The notes under the pieces are model-generated. The model saw only the letters and a program-made list of their open reading frames with translations, ran no database searches and was not told the DNA's origin. From NCBI GenBank assembly GCA_029721515.1, contig CM056558.1:15593240-15657239 (forward strand): 64,000 bases of DNA. The letters are read 5' to 3'. The position numbers and the translations under genes were made by a program. The DNA is from Synanceia verrucosa. Its lineage: Eukaryota; Chordata; Actinopteri; Perciformes; Synanceiidae. Below are positions 1-13,089 of this stretch, piece after piece; position 1 is the stretch's first letter; every line of letters starts with the position of its first letter.

Positions 1-7
1 GGTAAGT
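1..7 (+). other. nek7: Putative splice donor of the upstream nek7 exon
   Basis: The window opens with G followed by GTAAGT, a perfect splice-donor consensus. The next nek7 exon begins in phase 0 after a CAG acceptor at 921-923. A codon ending in G, such as CAG for Gln, is what the family has at this point (human NEK7 has Gln before the homologous Lys). The first base may therefore be the last base of the upstream coding exon, with the intron running from 2 to 923. Only one exon base is visible, so this rests on context. Confidence 0.45.
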
Positions 8-923
8 GTTTTGGCCTGCACAGCCTGTAGTCTGTGGCCTAGTGCCAGACTGTCAGTGGTATAACTTGGCAGAGGATTCTGGGAACCTAAGACCTAACTT
101 GGATGGAATGATTAGATGCATATTTTATTTATCGCTGCCTTCACCTCTATGTCAGGGAGGAGCCGTTTTAGCTACAAAACATCACCAGTGAACTATAACT
201 GCACAGTATATGTTTGGAAGACTGTGGATGGTGAATGCCATTTAACTCCAGGCACGTTTTAGGGAGGTGTCACGTCAGACTATTCAAAACCGCTTACATT
301 AGCATGGTGTACATGGTAGATGACCTGTAAGGGTACCTGACCACACCACCAGACACAGCGTCATCATCTGGCATGGGCAGGGAGCATCATATCATTAACC
401 CAGTATGAGAAACCGTAGTGAATTGTGAGTTGAGTGTATTGTTACATCCCTAGCACAGCCACACTAAATTAGTTAAAATTACAATAAAGTATGATAACAA
501 CAGTGCTAACACTGCAGAGGTTAATGTGTGGTGTCAGCATGGTGCCTGTCATGATGCACTCAAAGTATGCACTAAATAAAGTTCCAGACCTCCCTGTGCT
601 CTATATAAATGACCAAAAATAAGGATATCTCCCCTATCTATAGGCTTCAGCGAGGTGATATGGTCCTGCAGTTAAGTGTGTACATATTTCACAAGGTCTC
701 CTGCAGCTTGACACATTGACCTAATGCCAGTCATATCATCAGCAGCCTAGAGCAGCCTCTCAGCAAAACAAACTACAGAAGCTGGGCCCTCACCACAGTT
801 TCACTCACATCCTTCAGTCCTTATCCCTTTCTTTTTCTTTGTGTGCGTGCGTGTGTGTGTGGTAGAAAAGGCATGGTTGCTCGTGCACAAGTGTTAATAG
901 ATTTGTGTTTTTTTTCCTGTCAG

Positions 924-1064
924 AAACCATTGCAACCAGACATGGGCCATAACTCGCTGGCAAATTTCCACATTGAGAAAAAGATTGGACGTGGCCAGTT
1001 CAGTGAGGTGTACCGGGCGAGGTACCTGTTGGACAATGCATCAGTGGCCCTGAAGAAAGTCCAG
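924..1064 (+). CDS. nek7: nek7 exon A: N-lobe start, glycine-rich loop and catalytic lysine
   Basis: 47 codons, phase 0 at both ends. It follows a T-rich tract and CAG acceptor and ends at CAG before GTAAGT. It encodes KPLQPDMGHNSLANF, the ATP loop GRGQFSEVY and the VALKKVQ segment with the catalytic lysine (Lys63 in human numbering). The reading frame is open upstream through the intron to an ATG at 843, but that part is intronic. Confidence 0.95.
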
Positions 1065-2354
1065 GTAAGTCCAGTAATAAGCAGCATTTTGAATGGCCAG
1101 ACACTGACACTGAACTATTCTGGCCTCTTGCTTTTCTTGTTGTCGTGACCTCATGAATAAACCTGAGACAGGCTGTTAGTTTGTCACGTAAACAGACAGC
1201 CAGATATCCAGTACTTAGAGGCCATGTCACACTAGGGCCTCTCCTCAACTGCATGCAGTCTATTCCACTACAGCAAAAGTCAAATCAGTCCACACACTGG
1301 TATTTCTGATACACAAAATTGAAATAGAAATCAATATATTGCATGTCAGTATGCTCAAAAATGCAAGAAAAAACGCAAGAAAATAGTACAACAATTAGTA
1401 GATATCACTGACCACTCTGACATGACAGGGAAGAAACACTACCACAGTCACACTGCACGAACATCCTGTGTTGTCCGGCACGTCGCAGGTCTTTTCGGCA
1501 GTGTGAAAGGGTTTGTTCACATGCCGTATCTTAAAAACAAGTGGAAAACAGCAGCGATGATAACGCCCCAAGAACATACACATGACTGTGTAGGCTACTC
1601 TACCTTCACTAGTACTCACACAGATGGGTGCACATACATTCAGTGTTTGCGGATACATACACACCACCGGATGATGTGCTGTTTCGGTTGAGCGTGTATA
1701 CAGACACCTCTCATGCGCACACGCACACCTTACACAAGGATATGTTACTCAGATGTGAAACACCTGTAGTCACTCCGACGCCACCCTCTAGATAACAGCA
1801 ACCATGTTTTCTGTTTAGTGTTTTTTTTTTTTACCTTGTTTTCTCCACATCTCTCCATCTTACCATTTCTTGAATATGCCATAACACCCCTCTCTGTCCT
1901 CTCTCTCTTTCTCTCTCCCCTTTTGATCTCTTGATAGATATTCGACTTGATGGATGCCAAAGCTCGGCAAGATTGCATCAAAGAGATAGATCTCCTTAAG
2001 GTAAAGAACCAGAGAGGGGGGAGACGGCGTCATGTGCTGCGCTCTGTTCTCTTAAGGTGCCTCAGCTGAGACCTTCCACCACAGGAAAACAATTGATCTG
2101 CACCAGACGGCTTGGATTTGTGTGTTGATGTGTGGGCACGTGCACAAGTGTGCATGCGCTCTTCCTTGCATGGTTATGACTGCAGAGAGAGAGAGAGAGC
2201 GAGAGCGAGAGCAAGAGCGAGCGAGCAAGAGCGAGCGCGCACATGTGTGTGTAATGGACTGTATGTTGGGTGTGTATTACTGTCTCCACATGTCTCCAAG
2301 CTTGTGTGTGTGCACGGGTGCACCAGTGCAACATCCCTCCAGGCTCCCATTGAC

Positions 2355-2387
<33 letters not shown>

Positions 2388-5300
2388 GCCAAAACGATTG
2401 GGTTTTTTTTTTGTTTTTTTAATCTTTTTGTAATGTTTAGAGCCGGGCAACAGTGCATCAGTCTCCCTCATGTGTCTCTTGATGTTTTACCTCCTCCCTT
2501 TCCTGATCTTGCTTTACTTTTTTCCCCCCGATGAAGTGGTTTCATTTATCAAACTACCTTAAACACATGTCAGCTGGGTTTCTCTCAAATACTAATGAAC
2601 AAACTAATGACAGCTTCAATATCTGCCCCTGTCTGCAAGATCTTAGCTGTGTGTCAAAGTTGCGTGTGTGTGTTTGCAGTTTGATTGTGTGTGCACGTTC
2701 ATGCATCACTGGTAATGTTTCCCTCAACATATGAAATCCTTCTTTGTGCACTACAGGCAATTCGTGCACATGCTCACACATACACATTAGGGAAAGAAAA
2801 CAAAACCAATTAATTTGTACCATGCAAACACATCAGTGAAGCTCCCGGGGCTCTTTGGGCCAATCAAAGGCAACAATACTCAGATGAAGGCGAGACCCTG
2901 CAGAGAGCTGTAATCTGAGGAGCAGATCTTTGACTTGATGGCACGAGATGGCAGGATTCGCCTGGATCTGTTTCTCCAGCCTCCATAAGAGGGGTTAAGT
3001 GTCACACTGTCAGGTGACCAAGTGTCTTATTTATGTCCTGTCTCATTGTATGGCTCTTCTTACTCTGTACACTTTTTCCATGTCCATTTCCCTTCTGCAT
3101 GTTCCTACCTCTTCTCATCTTGTTCACACTATTGCGATGTCGCTCCATCCATCCCTCTCCTCACTCATCTTCCCCCACTCAGAGCTTTTTGTTCCTTTCT
3201 ATTTATCCTGTAAGCTGATTGCTGGTGAACATGGAAGTTATGCCTGGCCCTGCGCTGCCCAGCCAGCCTGATTATAAAGGGCTGAGTGTGAGAGAGAGAC
3301 AGTCCTTCTGCCTTATCCCCCACTAGACAGGCCAACAGGAGACAGCCAAATCAGAATAATGAGAGGCAAACTGGCATGGACCGACTGGAATGACACACAT
3401 ACTGGCGCATGATCACACGTACATGCACACACACATTCAGTCATGGCCTTTCAAAAGTCTGCCTATTTGTTTGTTTGTCTGACTGTGTTTGTGCTTGCTC
3501 ATTCATCTGTATTTTCTTGTTCTGGCATGATGATTTCAACTTGAGAATTCTACTTCTCCCTTGTCCTATTGTTTAAATCTTTGCTGATAGTAATATTGCT
3601 CGCAGAAATAGCCCGCTCCCTGCCAATCTGCTAGTTTCACCGTTCTTGAAATCCCACAGCTGTGAATAGCTCTCACAAGTGGGTTACTATGGAGCCTGGA
3701 TTATATTCTGAAGACTAATGATCTGCTCTAATCAGCAGTGAAACACTGTAGTGATGTCTGTGTGGTTTGCTCTCCTGTTTTTTCTGTTTTTGTGTGCCTA
3801 CACGTCTGGGTTCTGCATCTGATTAGATTATACCAGAGGTTTACTGACAAGACAGAGAAACGGAAGCCTCATTTAACCTGATACACACACTATAAATTCT
3901 CATTCATATTTAGGTTTCTCTGTATGTAATACCAACACATTTCACATTCATATTTAGTTTCTCTTACAATGGACAAACATCCCAACATTGCACATCCACT
4001 CATTTTGTTGTTCAGTGAACTGGAAAATATCAATATGCTGTGGAACACAAGGCCTTAATTCCTCCTGGTGATAGACGAAGCTGTTTTTGCTTCATCTTTC
4101 TCAGCTGAATGTGAAAGAAAATCTTTTTAATAATGAATGAATCATCCACTCCATACTTTTTTATTCCTACCAGCTGCTTTCCTTTGAGCGTATAATTCAC
4201 TTTATAAATACATTGGCACCTAATGTGTTATAATGGTTAATTTCGTACCTTCAAATTGCATTAGTCAGTATTGTGTTCTTCTTTGAAATACATCACCAGC
4301 TTACCAGATATATCACATTGAGGTTTGCATGATTAAGTAATTACACACGCTGGTGGGTCTCAGTGAGCGTGTGTAATTACATAATCATGCAAGGCTCAAT
4401 GTGATATTTCCCAATGAGTGATTGTTGTATTACATCCATCATTTACATAAACAGCTGCATGTGAACACATCTCTTTATTTCTCTGTATCCTCTGCCTGAG
4501 GTTCAAGTTGTAGAAGCCGAGTGGGTTGGAGCTGGCGGGGGTGGGGTGGGGGGGCTTGTCATCACTCCCTGGCTGTGCTACAGTGTGGAGCCGTGCAGAA
4601 CTGCCACTCTGAGCCAAAAATACATCTGGCAGGAGAGGACAAGGGAGGGAGAAGGAAAGATGGAGACACGAGGAAGGGAAAGAGAGGACGAATGAGAGGG
4701 GGGGGGGTTGTGGCTGGATGCAGAGACGGAGTGGAGAGTGCAGTGTTGCGTAGTGTACTGTACTGTGCTCTCCTTTCCCCTCTTCTCGGCATCATCCGGA
4801 GCATGAACATTTCTTTAATCACAGCAGAGAAGCCAGAGCGGAGCCGAGTGGAGGACGCGTGTCACACTGCTCCGTCTGCTCGCATCACGCCCTCACCCCC
4901 CCTTCCCTTCCTCGACATTGCCACGCCACACAGCTCCACATCGCCAGCTCTCCACATATCACCATCTCTGCTTTTTCCTTCCTCTAACTCGGCTTACCTT
5001 ATCCCTCTCTGCTCTTTTTCCCCTTCCTCACCTTTGTTTTCTTCCCCTACCTCTCCATACTGCCTTGTCTCCCATCATTCTTTTGCTTGTCTGTGTCACT
5101 GTGTCATTTGTTTCCTTCCCTTCCTTCCCTTGCACCTCCCTCCCTCCTTCCCCCTTTTCTCTTCTTGCTCTGGATGGATAGAGACTTTTTGTTTACTACA
5201 GGGAATGCTGTTGCTGCTGCCTTATTGACCAACCAACAGGAAGGAATCTCAGCCAGAGATGAGCCTGGGATGCTTGTTTTTCTTACTGCCAGCCATGTCA

Positions 5301-8200
5301 GCCTGTCAGGCGTGTGTGTGTTTCACACATGGGTTGTTGTCATCACAGACAGAAGGGTTATTGTGACATGTCACCCAGCTTTGTCACACTGGAGGACAAA
5401 ACCGTCTCATTAGGTCTACATTTACCAAATATAGATTTCAAATATGGATTCAACTGATGGCTTTTAATTGAAGGAGAAAGTACAGTAGTATTGTACAACT
5501 CATGACATGAACCTCTGTTATTTATCCATTTTTATTTTTTTGTCTATAAGATGTGTAACAACATTGCAAGACGTCGCTGTCTACAGCTTCTACAGTGACT
5601 GATTTTGTTTTTCACTGAATTAGGTAGTGTGACCACAGAAGCCCTTAATGTGACAAGTGTCACCAACATGTCTTTGTCTTTTTCTTTCCTTCTCCATGAC
5701 ATATTGTCTTTTTTTTCTATCACAGCAACTGAACCACCCCAACGTAATAAAGTACCATGCTTCCTTTATCGAGGACAATGAGCTGAACATAGTCCTGGAG
5801 CTAGCAGATGCAGGGGACCTCTCACGAATGATCAAGGTAAGGAACTGTCCACAACAGCAAACCCACTGCCCGACACTCTTTTTGCCTGGACTGCTGAAAC
5901 GCAGTTGATTTGTTCATGTAGTCATGAAATACTTCAAGTAACACTCAACCACTAGAGTACTATAAGACACAACTGACCAAAAATCCAGTGTCTTTGTATT
6001 GTAAAGGTGAATTGTGTTATATCTGACATCTGACTAAATAATCAGTCCATATCACTTGCTTGGTGTCAAAAGGAATGTTGGCATAGAAACAACAAACTGC
6101 TGCTGTAGGCTTTAATAACTGCAAGAATAGTGGCAGGAAGTCTGTGGTTTATGGTTTTTACAGGATTTTGACTACCTGGACACTGAGTCAATCTGAATCA
6201 TCCATTCCATACTGAAACCAAAAACCAACCAAAATAAGGCCTCCTGCAAGCCGCTTTTATCCCAGCTGTCTGTGTAGACTGTGGAAGGGAAGTTGTTAAG
6301 AATCAAGTCATGATTAATGGTCATAAAGTTCCACCATGTGTTGTACGTGGGGGGTATGTGAACAAATACTGAGCATAACTCATCTGGCTTTAATCCTATG
6401 CTTTGACATATTGAATCTTGGTGTGAGATACTTGCCATAAAAGCTGTAACTTGAGGTATTATTTGACTGAATGATTCTGGGAAACTTGACGTTGTTTCTT
6501 TTTCCAATATATGTTGTTATTTTTTCTCTCAATACTGGCCATATGTCATTCAAAAACCGTTGGCTGAGGTTTTCATCTCAACTTGATGGACCTTAGAAAA
6601 CAAATCTTAGTAAAATATTGCCAAAATCACTGTTCCAATCACTTCTATGGCCACAGGTGTATAAAATCAAGCACCTAGGCATGCAGACTGCTTTTACAAA
6701 CATTTGTGAAAGAATGGGTAGCTCTCAGGAGCTCAGTGAATTCCAGCATGGAACTGTGATAGGATGCCATCTGTGCAACAAATCCAGTCATGAAATTTCC
6801 TTGCTCCTAAATATTCCACAGTCAATTGTCAGCTGTATTATAAGAATGTGGAAGTGTTTGTGAACGACAGCAACTCAGCCACGAAGTGGAAGGCCACATA
6901 AACTGACGGAGCGGGGTCAGCGGATGCTGAGGCGCATAGTGTGAAGAGGTCACCAACTTTCTGCAGAATCAATCACTACAGACCTCCAAACTTCATGTGG
7001 CCTTCAGATTAGCTCAAGAACAGTGCACAGAGAGTTTCATGGAATGGGTTTCCATGGCCGAGCAGCTGCATCCAAGCCATACATCACCAAGTGCAATGCA
7101 AAGCATCGGATGCAGTGGTGTAAAGCACGCCACCACTGGACTCTAGAGCAGTGGAGACGTGTTTTCTGGAGTGATGAATCATGCGTCTCCATCTGGCAAT
7201 CTTATGGACGAGTCTGGGTTTGGCGGTTGCTAGGAGAACGATACTTGTGGGACTGCATTGTGCCAAGTGTGAAGTTTGGTGGAGGGAGGATTATGGTGTG
7301 GGGTTGTTTTTCAGGAGCTGGGCTTGGCCCCTTAGTTCCAGTGAAAGGAACAGTTTGGAGCTGACCCCTTCCTCTTCCAACATGACTGTGCACCAGTGCA
7401 CAAAGCAAGGTCCATAAAGACATGGATGACAGAGTCTGGTGTGGGTGAACTTGACTGGCCTGCACAGAGTCCTGACCTCAACCTGATAGAACACCTTTGG
7501 GATGAATTAGAGCAGAGACTGAGAGCCAGGCCTTCTCATCCAACATCAGTGTGTGACCTCACAAATACGCTTCTGGGAGAATGGTCAAAAATTCCCATAA
7601 ACACACTCCTAAACCTTGTGGACACCCTTTCCAGAAGAGTTGAAGCTGTTATAGCTGCAAAGGGTGGACCGACTTCATGTTGAACCCTATGGATTAGGAA
7701 TGGGATGTCACTTAAATTCATATGTGAGTCAAGGCAGGTGAGCAAATACTTTTGGCAGTATAGTGTATATATATATTACAGTTATCATAAAGTGTGGTTT
7801 TGTGCCACAGTCAGTGTGTTGAGTTGACCACGGCTCAACAGGATCAGCAAAGGGTTTTTTTGTGGAGGGATGATGTTGTTGAACTTGGAACAGCAGGAAC
7901 AGACTTGTTCACCCTGTCATTCGTCTTTTAGTTAGACCAAAACCCAGAGTTATTGTAAAAACCTGCCAGTCTTGCAAATTAGTGGTGTGCATATAAAAAA
8001 GCCTGGTCTTCTTCTCCCATGCATAAATGATGCTGCGGCGTTGTATCGGCGTAGCTCGACAAGCTGCTTGCAGTCATACTCAGCAGCTCCACATCCACTC
8101 AGTTCAACACAGCAAATTAGGAGAAGTGAGGATTAGCGGTACAAGAAAGTGAACATGGCAGGCTCAGCACACACACTTCCACTAGTGATGTATATCCAGA

Positions 8201-8233
<33 letters not shown>

Positions 8234-11200
8234 CAATACATACATAAGGTGTAAGCAAATAATATGCAGATACATCCGTAGAAACAGAAATGTTCAGAGA
8301 TGCACTTCACAGAGACGTATCATGGCAGCCTGAAAAGGTAAGACAACAAATCACGGAACATCACTGCTACCTCAGCTAAGCTACCGAGGACGCTGGGAGC
8401 ATTCACACTGTCTTCTCCTCATGGCTGCTGACAACATACAGTCATACACACAAGTGCACGCCTCTCCTCCTCACCATTTGTCTCTTCCACAGTTTTAAAT
8501 GATTTGTTTTTCTAATGTAACAGTGGCAGTCCAGAGGTGCGTGCCATGGATTAGCCTACCCCCCCCACCACCCTTCCTTGGACTGTAATGTGAAATAAAC
8601 ACATTCGAACAGTGTGCCATATGTAAAACAGAACCCCTCCTGGTGCATGAATTTAACATTTTTTTTATTATTTCTAGTCCTCCATGCTGCTCTCTCCCTC
8701 CATTTCTCTATTACTCTCTTTCTCTCTCTGACCATCTCAGAATTCAAATGAAATCAAATGGTCCTTGATTTGCATGCACTTACAGAATATTGCATGTGCA
8801 GTGTTTGCTGTTAAAGGCTCGGAGAGGAGGGTGGTGGTGTTGGTGGGTGTCTATGTGCTCCCCCATTGACATCAAACAGTCCTCTGATATGGAAATGGGA
8901 GGGCAAGGGAAGAATGGCTTCTCACTAAGGCTTTGTTTGGATGTGGGCCAAGGTCTATATCTCCATCTATCTTTCTTTCTCCATCCCTCTCTCATACCTT
9001 CCTTCATGTTCTGTTTCTCTTGCCATCACACACAACCTTACCTTTACTTCTTTCCATTGTTCCACCATTTGTTGTCTACTCATCATCTCTCTTTCTTTTC
9101 TTTCATTCTGTCTTTCTTGCACTCTCTCTCACATTGTTGAATATGTACCAGTAATTCCAGTAAAACAGTCTGTCTTTTCTCCTCCTTGACCCCTGTGCAC
9201 ACTATAGATATAGTCATACCTTCTTTTTAATAGATAAGCACCTAATGTAGTGTAAATATTGTAGCCTCATTAAGGCCATGTCCGCATAGAGACGGGTTTT
9301 TTGTCAAATGGTAATTTCGTCCACAAGGAACCGTTGTTTCAGTTGAATCGTGCCTCCTCCTTAAGTTCTGCATACGCTAACCACCACCACTAACATCACT
9401 TAAATGCGCATGCTCTATTTCTTCTTCTCTGTTATGTGTGGCTGTGTGACAGCTCCACCCACAGGCTGGTCGTATATATTACAGCATTTCAGCGATTTTA
9501 TGGGGAGACTTTTCTTGAGACGGTGCCGTGTTTACTTTTTCAAAACAAAGTCAGCTCTGTTTTGGTGTGGACATGGCCTAAGAGGCAGTTCTGATAGATA
9601 GTAAGATCGTTATCTTACGATACATCACTTTGAATGCATAGACAGTATGCCAAATGTGTATATACACAGTACAAATATCCCAAAATATGTAATTATCTTC
9701 TGGGATGTTCTTTCTTTACCTGATTAATTTAGTTTCTTCCCTGTTGATTTTCATAGGGATATTCACTTATTGTGCTTTATCACTTTGCTAAATGCTTAAA
9801 TTGTTGTTGTCATGTACAGGACTCTGTGAAGTCTATGCTTTCCTTTCTTGAGCCCCTTTCACACTGCACAAAAATCCTGGGCTGACCCAGGTCGATGCGG
9901 CATTTTGACGCGGGTCAAACGACCCTCCAGTTGACCTGGGAGTTTATCGCCTCAACTCGGCTGCAATGTGAAAGGTAACCCGCGTCAACCCGTTGATTTA
10001 CTCGATGATGCCTGCTGCATTCTGATTTAGTCAATGAGCAGCCTGTCAGGCTGTCACTGTGAAGCTTCAGGGCTGCAGAGCTGCTCACTCTGATCTCAAA
10101 ACAGAGAAAAGTTTTGGTCCACTCCGATAAGTCTTCCTGTTGCTTTTCCAGAGACTGATCTCTGAAGGGCAGAGATTTTATTCAATCAAACAAATCAAAC
10201 GTGGCGACATTATCTTTAATGGAAGCACATATGTGAATTAGTCCTATGTCATTTTCGGGAAATCCCACCGATCAGGGAATCCTGGTGTGAACTACGCAAC
10301 AGTGTTTAAATACAGCTTGTATAGCGATCTGGCGCACCGTTTTTATTGATCATGGCAGTATACATTAGTGCTTGTATTAGTACTGCACTGGGTTACACTT
10401 TGCAAAAGGGACAAAATTACAACACACTACACGTTAACGTCAACATGTGAGTCGCTGATGTCCATGGTGTCCTTTGTTTTCCTCGCAGAGTTCCGACGCA
10501 CTTAAATCTGTAATGATGACGTTGTTAATGCGATGACATATGCACACAGCTCTTGCGACAGGAGGTCAGACCTCCTTAGCTAGCAGTGTGAAAGCGGCCT
10601 AATGCTGAGCCGAGGCGGGTTGACCCGGGTTAGAAAATCCTGTATTGCTAATTTCATTGTGAATGTGGTATTGCAGATACAGTAGAACCATGAGGACACC
10701 ACGTCTCACATGTCCTTAATCTTACCCACTGCTGCTTGAGGAGGAGACCATCTCACCACTTGTTGATTATTATCACTGCTGATCAATAAGCCATTATGCT
10801 TAAGCTGAAGCTATGTCATCATTGTGGCTTTCCTGGATACTCACCCCACCGTTGGTGATCCACAATGACTCACTCAGCCCTCCAAAGCAGTGAATAAATA
10901 AACCAAAAACAACTGGAACCACTATGCCACTGAAAGCTATACCTAACAAAAGAGCTGTGTGCCAGATGGGAGCGTTTTTGGAAGGTTCTCTCTCTGTTCC
11001 TGAGAATGCATGTGCTTTCCATTGAAGGCCATAGAGAAAACGAGACAGCGCTTGGTTAGGCGAGGGACAGACGGAGAGGAGAGCGGTCTGGGTTCCATTA
11101 GCAGTGGAGTCAGAGCTGGGCACTGGGGATGGGGATGGATGCTGCAGAAACACACTGATAGAAACACTTTTCAATTGTATTTTGTGTCACACAAGACCTT

Positions 11201-13033
11201 TTCCCACGAAAATATTTTATTTGTCCCTTTTTCAGGTATGCTAATGTTCCTTGTATTGTGTGTGTTTGTGTTTACTTTGCAGCACTTTAAGAAGCAGCGG
11301 AGGCTCATCCCAGAGAGAACAGTGTGGAAGTACTTTGTCCAGCTCTGCAGTGCGCTCGAACACATGCACTCCCGCAGAGTCATGCACAGAGGTAGCGTTG
11401 AGATGCTCATATGCTTATTGTTTTTATTACAAAGAAGGGATTGGTTTATTTGTTCAGCTGGACAAGTTTGTGTTTTTATATTGAACCACCATGGACATTT
11501 GGAAAATGAGCAGTTGGAGAGAGAAATAGTGGAACTCCTCACATATCTTTTTTCACCAAAAAAAAAAAAATCCCCCACTAAAACTACAAAACCTGCGATG
11601 AGGTGGCGACTTGTCCAGGGTGTACCCCACATTCCGCCCTGAGATAGCTGGGATGGGCTCCAGCCCCCCCGTGACCCTATGAGGATAAGAGGTAGAAAAT
11701 GGATGGATGGATGGAAAACTACAAAACTAAAATAATTTACAGTGGTTGCCTTGAATGTTGAGTAAACCACAGAGATACAGTGTAATTAATTATGTGATTG
11801 TCTCAAAGACTATAACCAATACAGTGTCTGGTGGAGCTTGAAAACACATGCTCTTCACATTTAAAGACATTAATATTATCTAATTTGCTTTAGCTTGTTC
11901 CATTTATTTCATTACAGTATTAATATACGCCTAAGACTTTATTACCTATGGTGTTGTCAGAAGACACTTGGGACACACTGATAATCATTTCTGTGGTGAT
12001 GTCAGAGTTGCAAAGGTGGAATTTAAAGGCGTCCATCCGTTCCCACATCCTTGGACAAACGAAACAAATGAAATGCATTGCCAGAGGCGTGCTGACAGGT
12101 CATGAAGTAGAACTCCATTCGAAAAATCAAGGAAACAGAACACAGAAAAGGCAGTCTTAACTAACGATCAAACATGCCATACATGTACATGGCTCACTTT
12201 TCCGAAGCAGAACAACAGCTGATTGTTGAAGGCTATGACGAAATAAAAGATACTATCCACAAAAAAGGAAACACAGCTGCAATAATTAAACAGCATGTAC
12301 TTGTATATACAGTATGTGTGTGTGTATATATATGTATATGTATATATGTATGTATATATGTATATGTGTATATATATGTATATGTATATATGTATGTATA
12401 TATGTATATGTGTATATATACGTATATATGTATGTATATACGTATATGTGTATATATATGTATATATGTATGTATATATGTATATGTGTGTATATATATA
12501 TGTATATATGTATGTGTATACATATGTGTGTGTGTGTATATATATGTATATATGTATGTGTATACATATGTGTGTGTGTATATATACATATATATATATA
12601 CGTATATATACACACATATGTATACATATGATGTTGTTCTCTGTGATGGAATTTGTTTTTCAAAGTGTGTTTTCTGTGTTCTCTTTAATCTCTGCAAGTA
12701 TATGTTTAATAGCATACTGAATTGAATTGACTAAAACTTTTGGAAGTCTGGAAGGTGTTAAACCAGTCTTCAATAGTAGCTGTGTACTGCTGCTTCTGGT
12801 ACACTTTCTAGCTAAAATCATACAATACTTTTAGTACAGTCTCTTAAAATCAGATTGGATAAAACAGAAATAAAGTCAATGAGTTTTCTTCAGTGTGATT
12901 GACCTTGTTGCATATGACAGAAGGCTTAAGTGTAGGTGTTAAACAACCCATAGACCAGAGAACATAGTGTTTATGGGCCCACATGCTTTCAGTAGGTCCC
13001 AGTCAAATAGGCACATAGGCTGCTGCATGTGCT

Positions 13034-13089
<56 letters not shown>

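Larger units (their letters stand above)
2001..5725 (+). other. nek7: nek7 intron 2
   Basis: 3.7 kb holding a GA repeat, a poly-T run, the 98-bp hairpin at 4310 and a strongly pyrimidine-rich tract at 4870-5170. No other gene seen. Confidence 0.85.
5837..11282 (+). other. nek7: nek7 intron 3
   Basis: 5.4 kb containing Tc1-like copy 1, an AC repeat and two inverted-repeat elements (9271 and 9851). The rest (5837-6610, 7766-9270, 10671-11282) shows nothing I can assign. Confidence 0.85.

Noticed and set aside
4521..5228. 235-codon plus-strand open frame in nek7 intron 2
   Set aside because: Dominated by Pro, Ser and Leu from a pyrimidine-rich tract; no conservation signal and lies within an intron.
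12168..12725. Long open frames of Tyr, Ile and Val on both strands
   Set aside because: They are translations of a TATG/TATA simple repeat, open in several frames at once.
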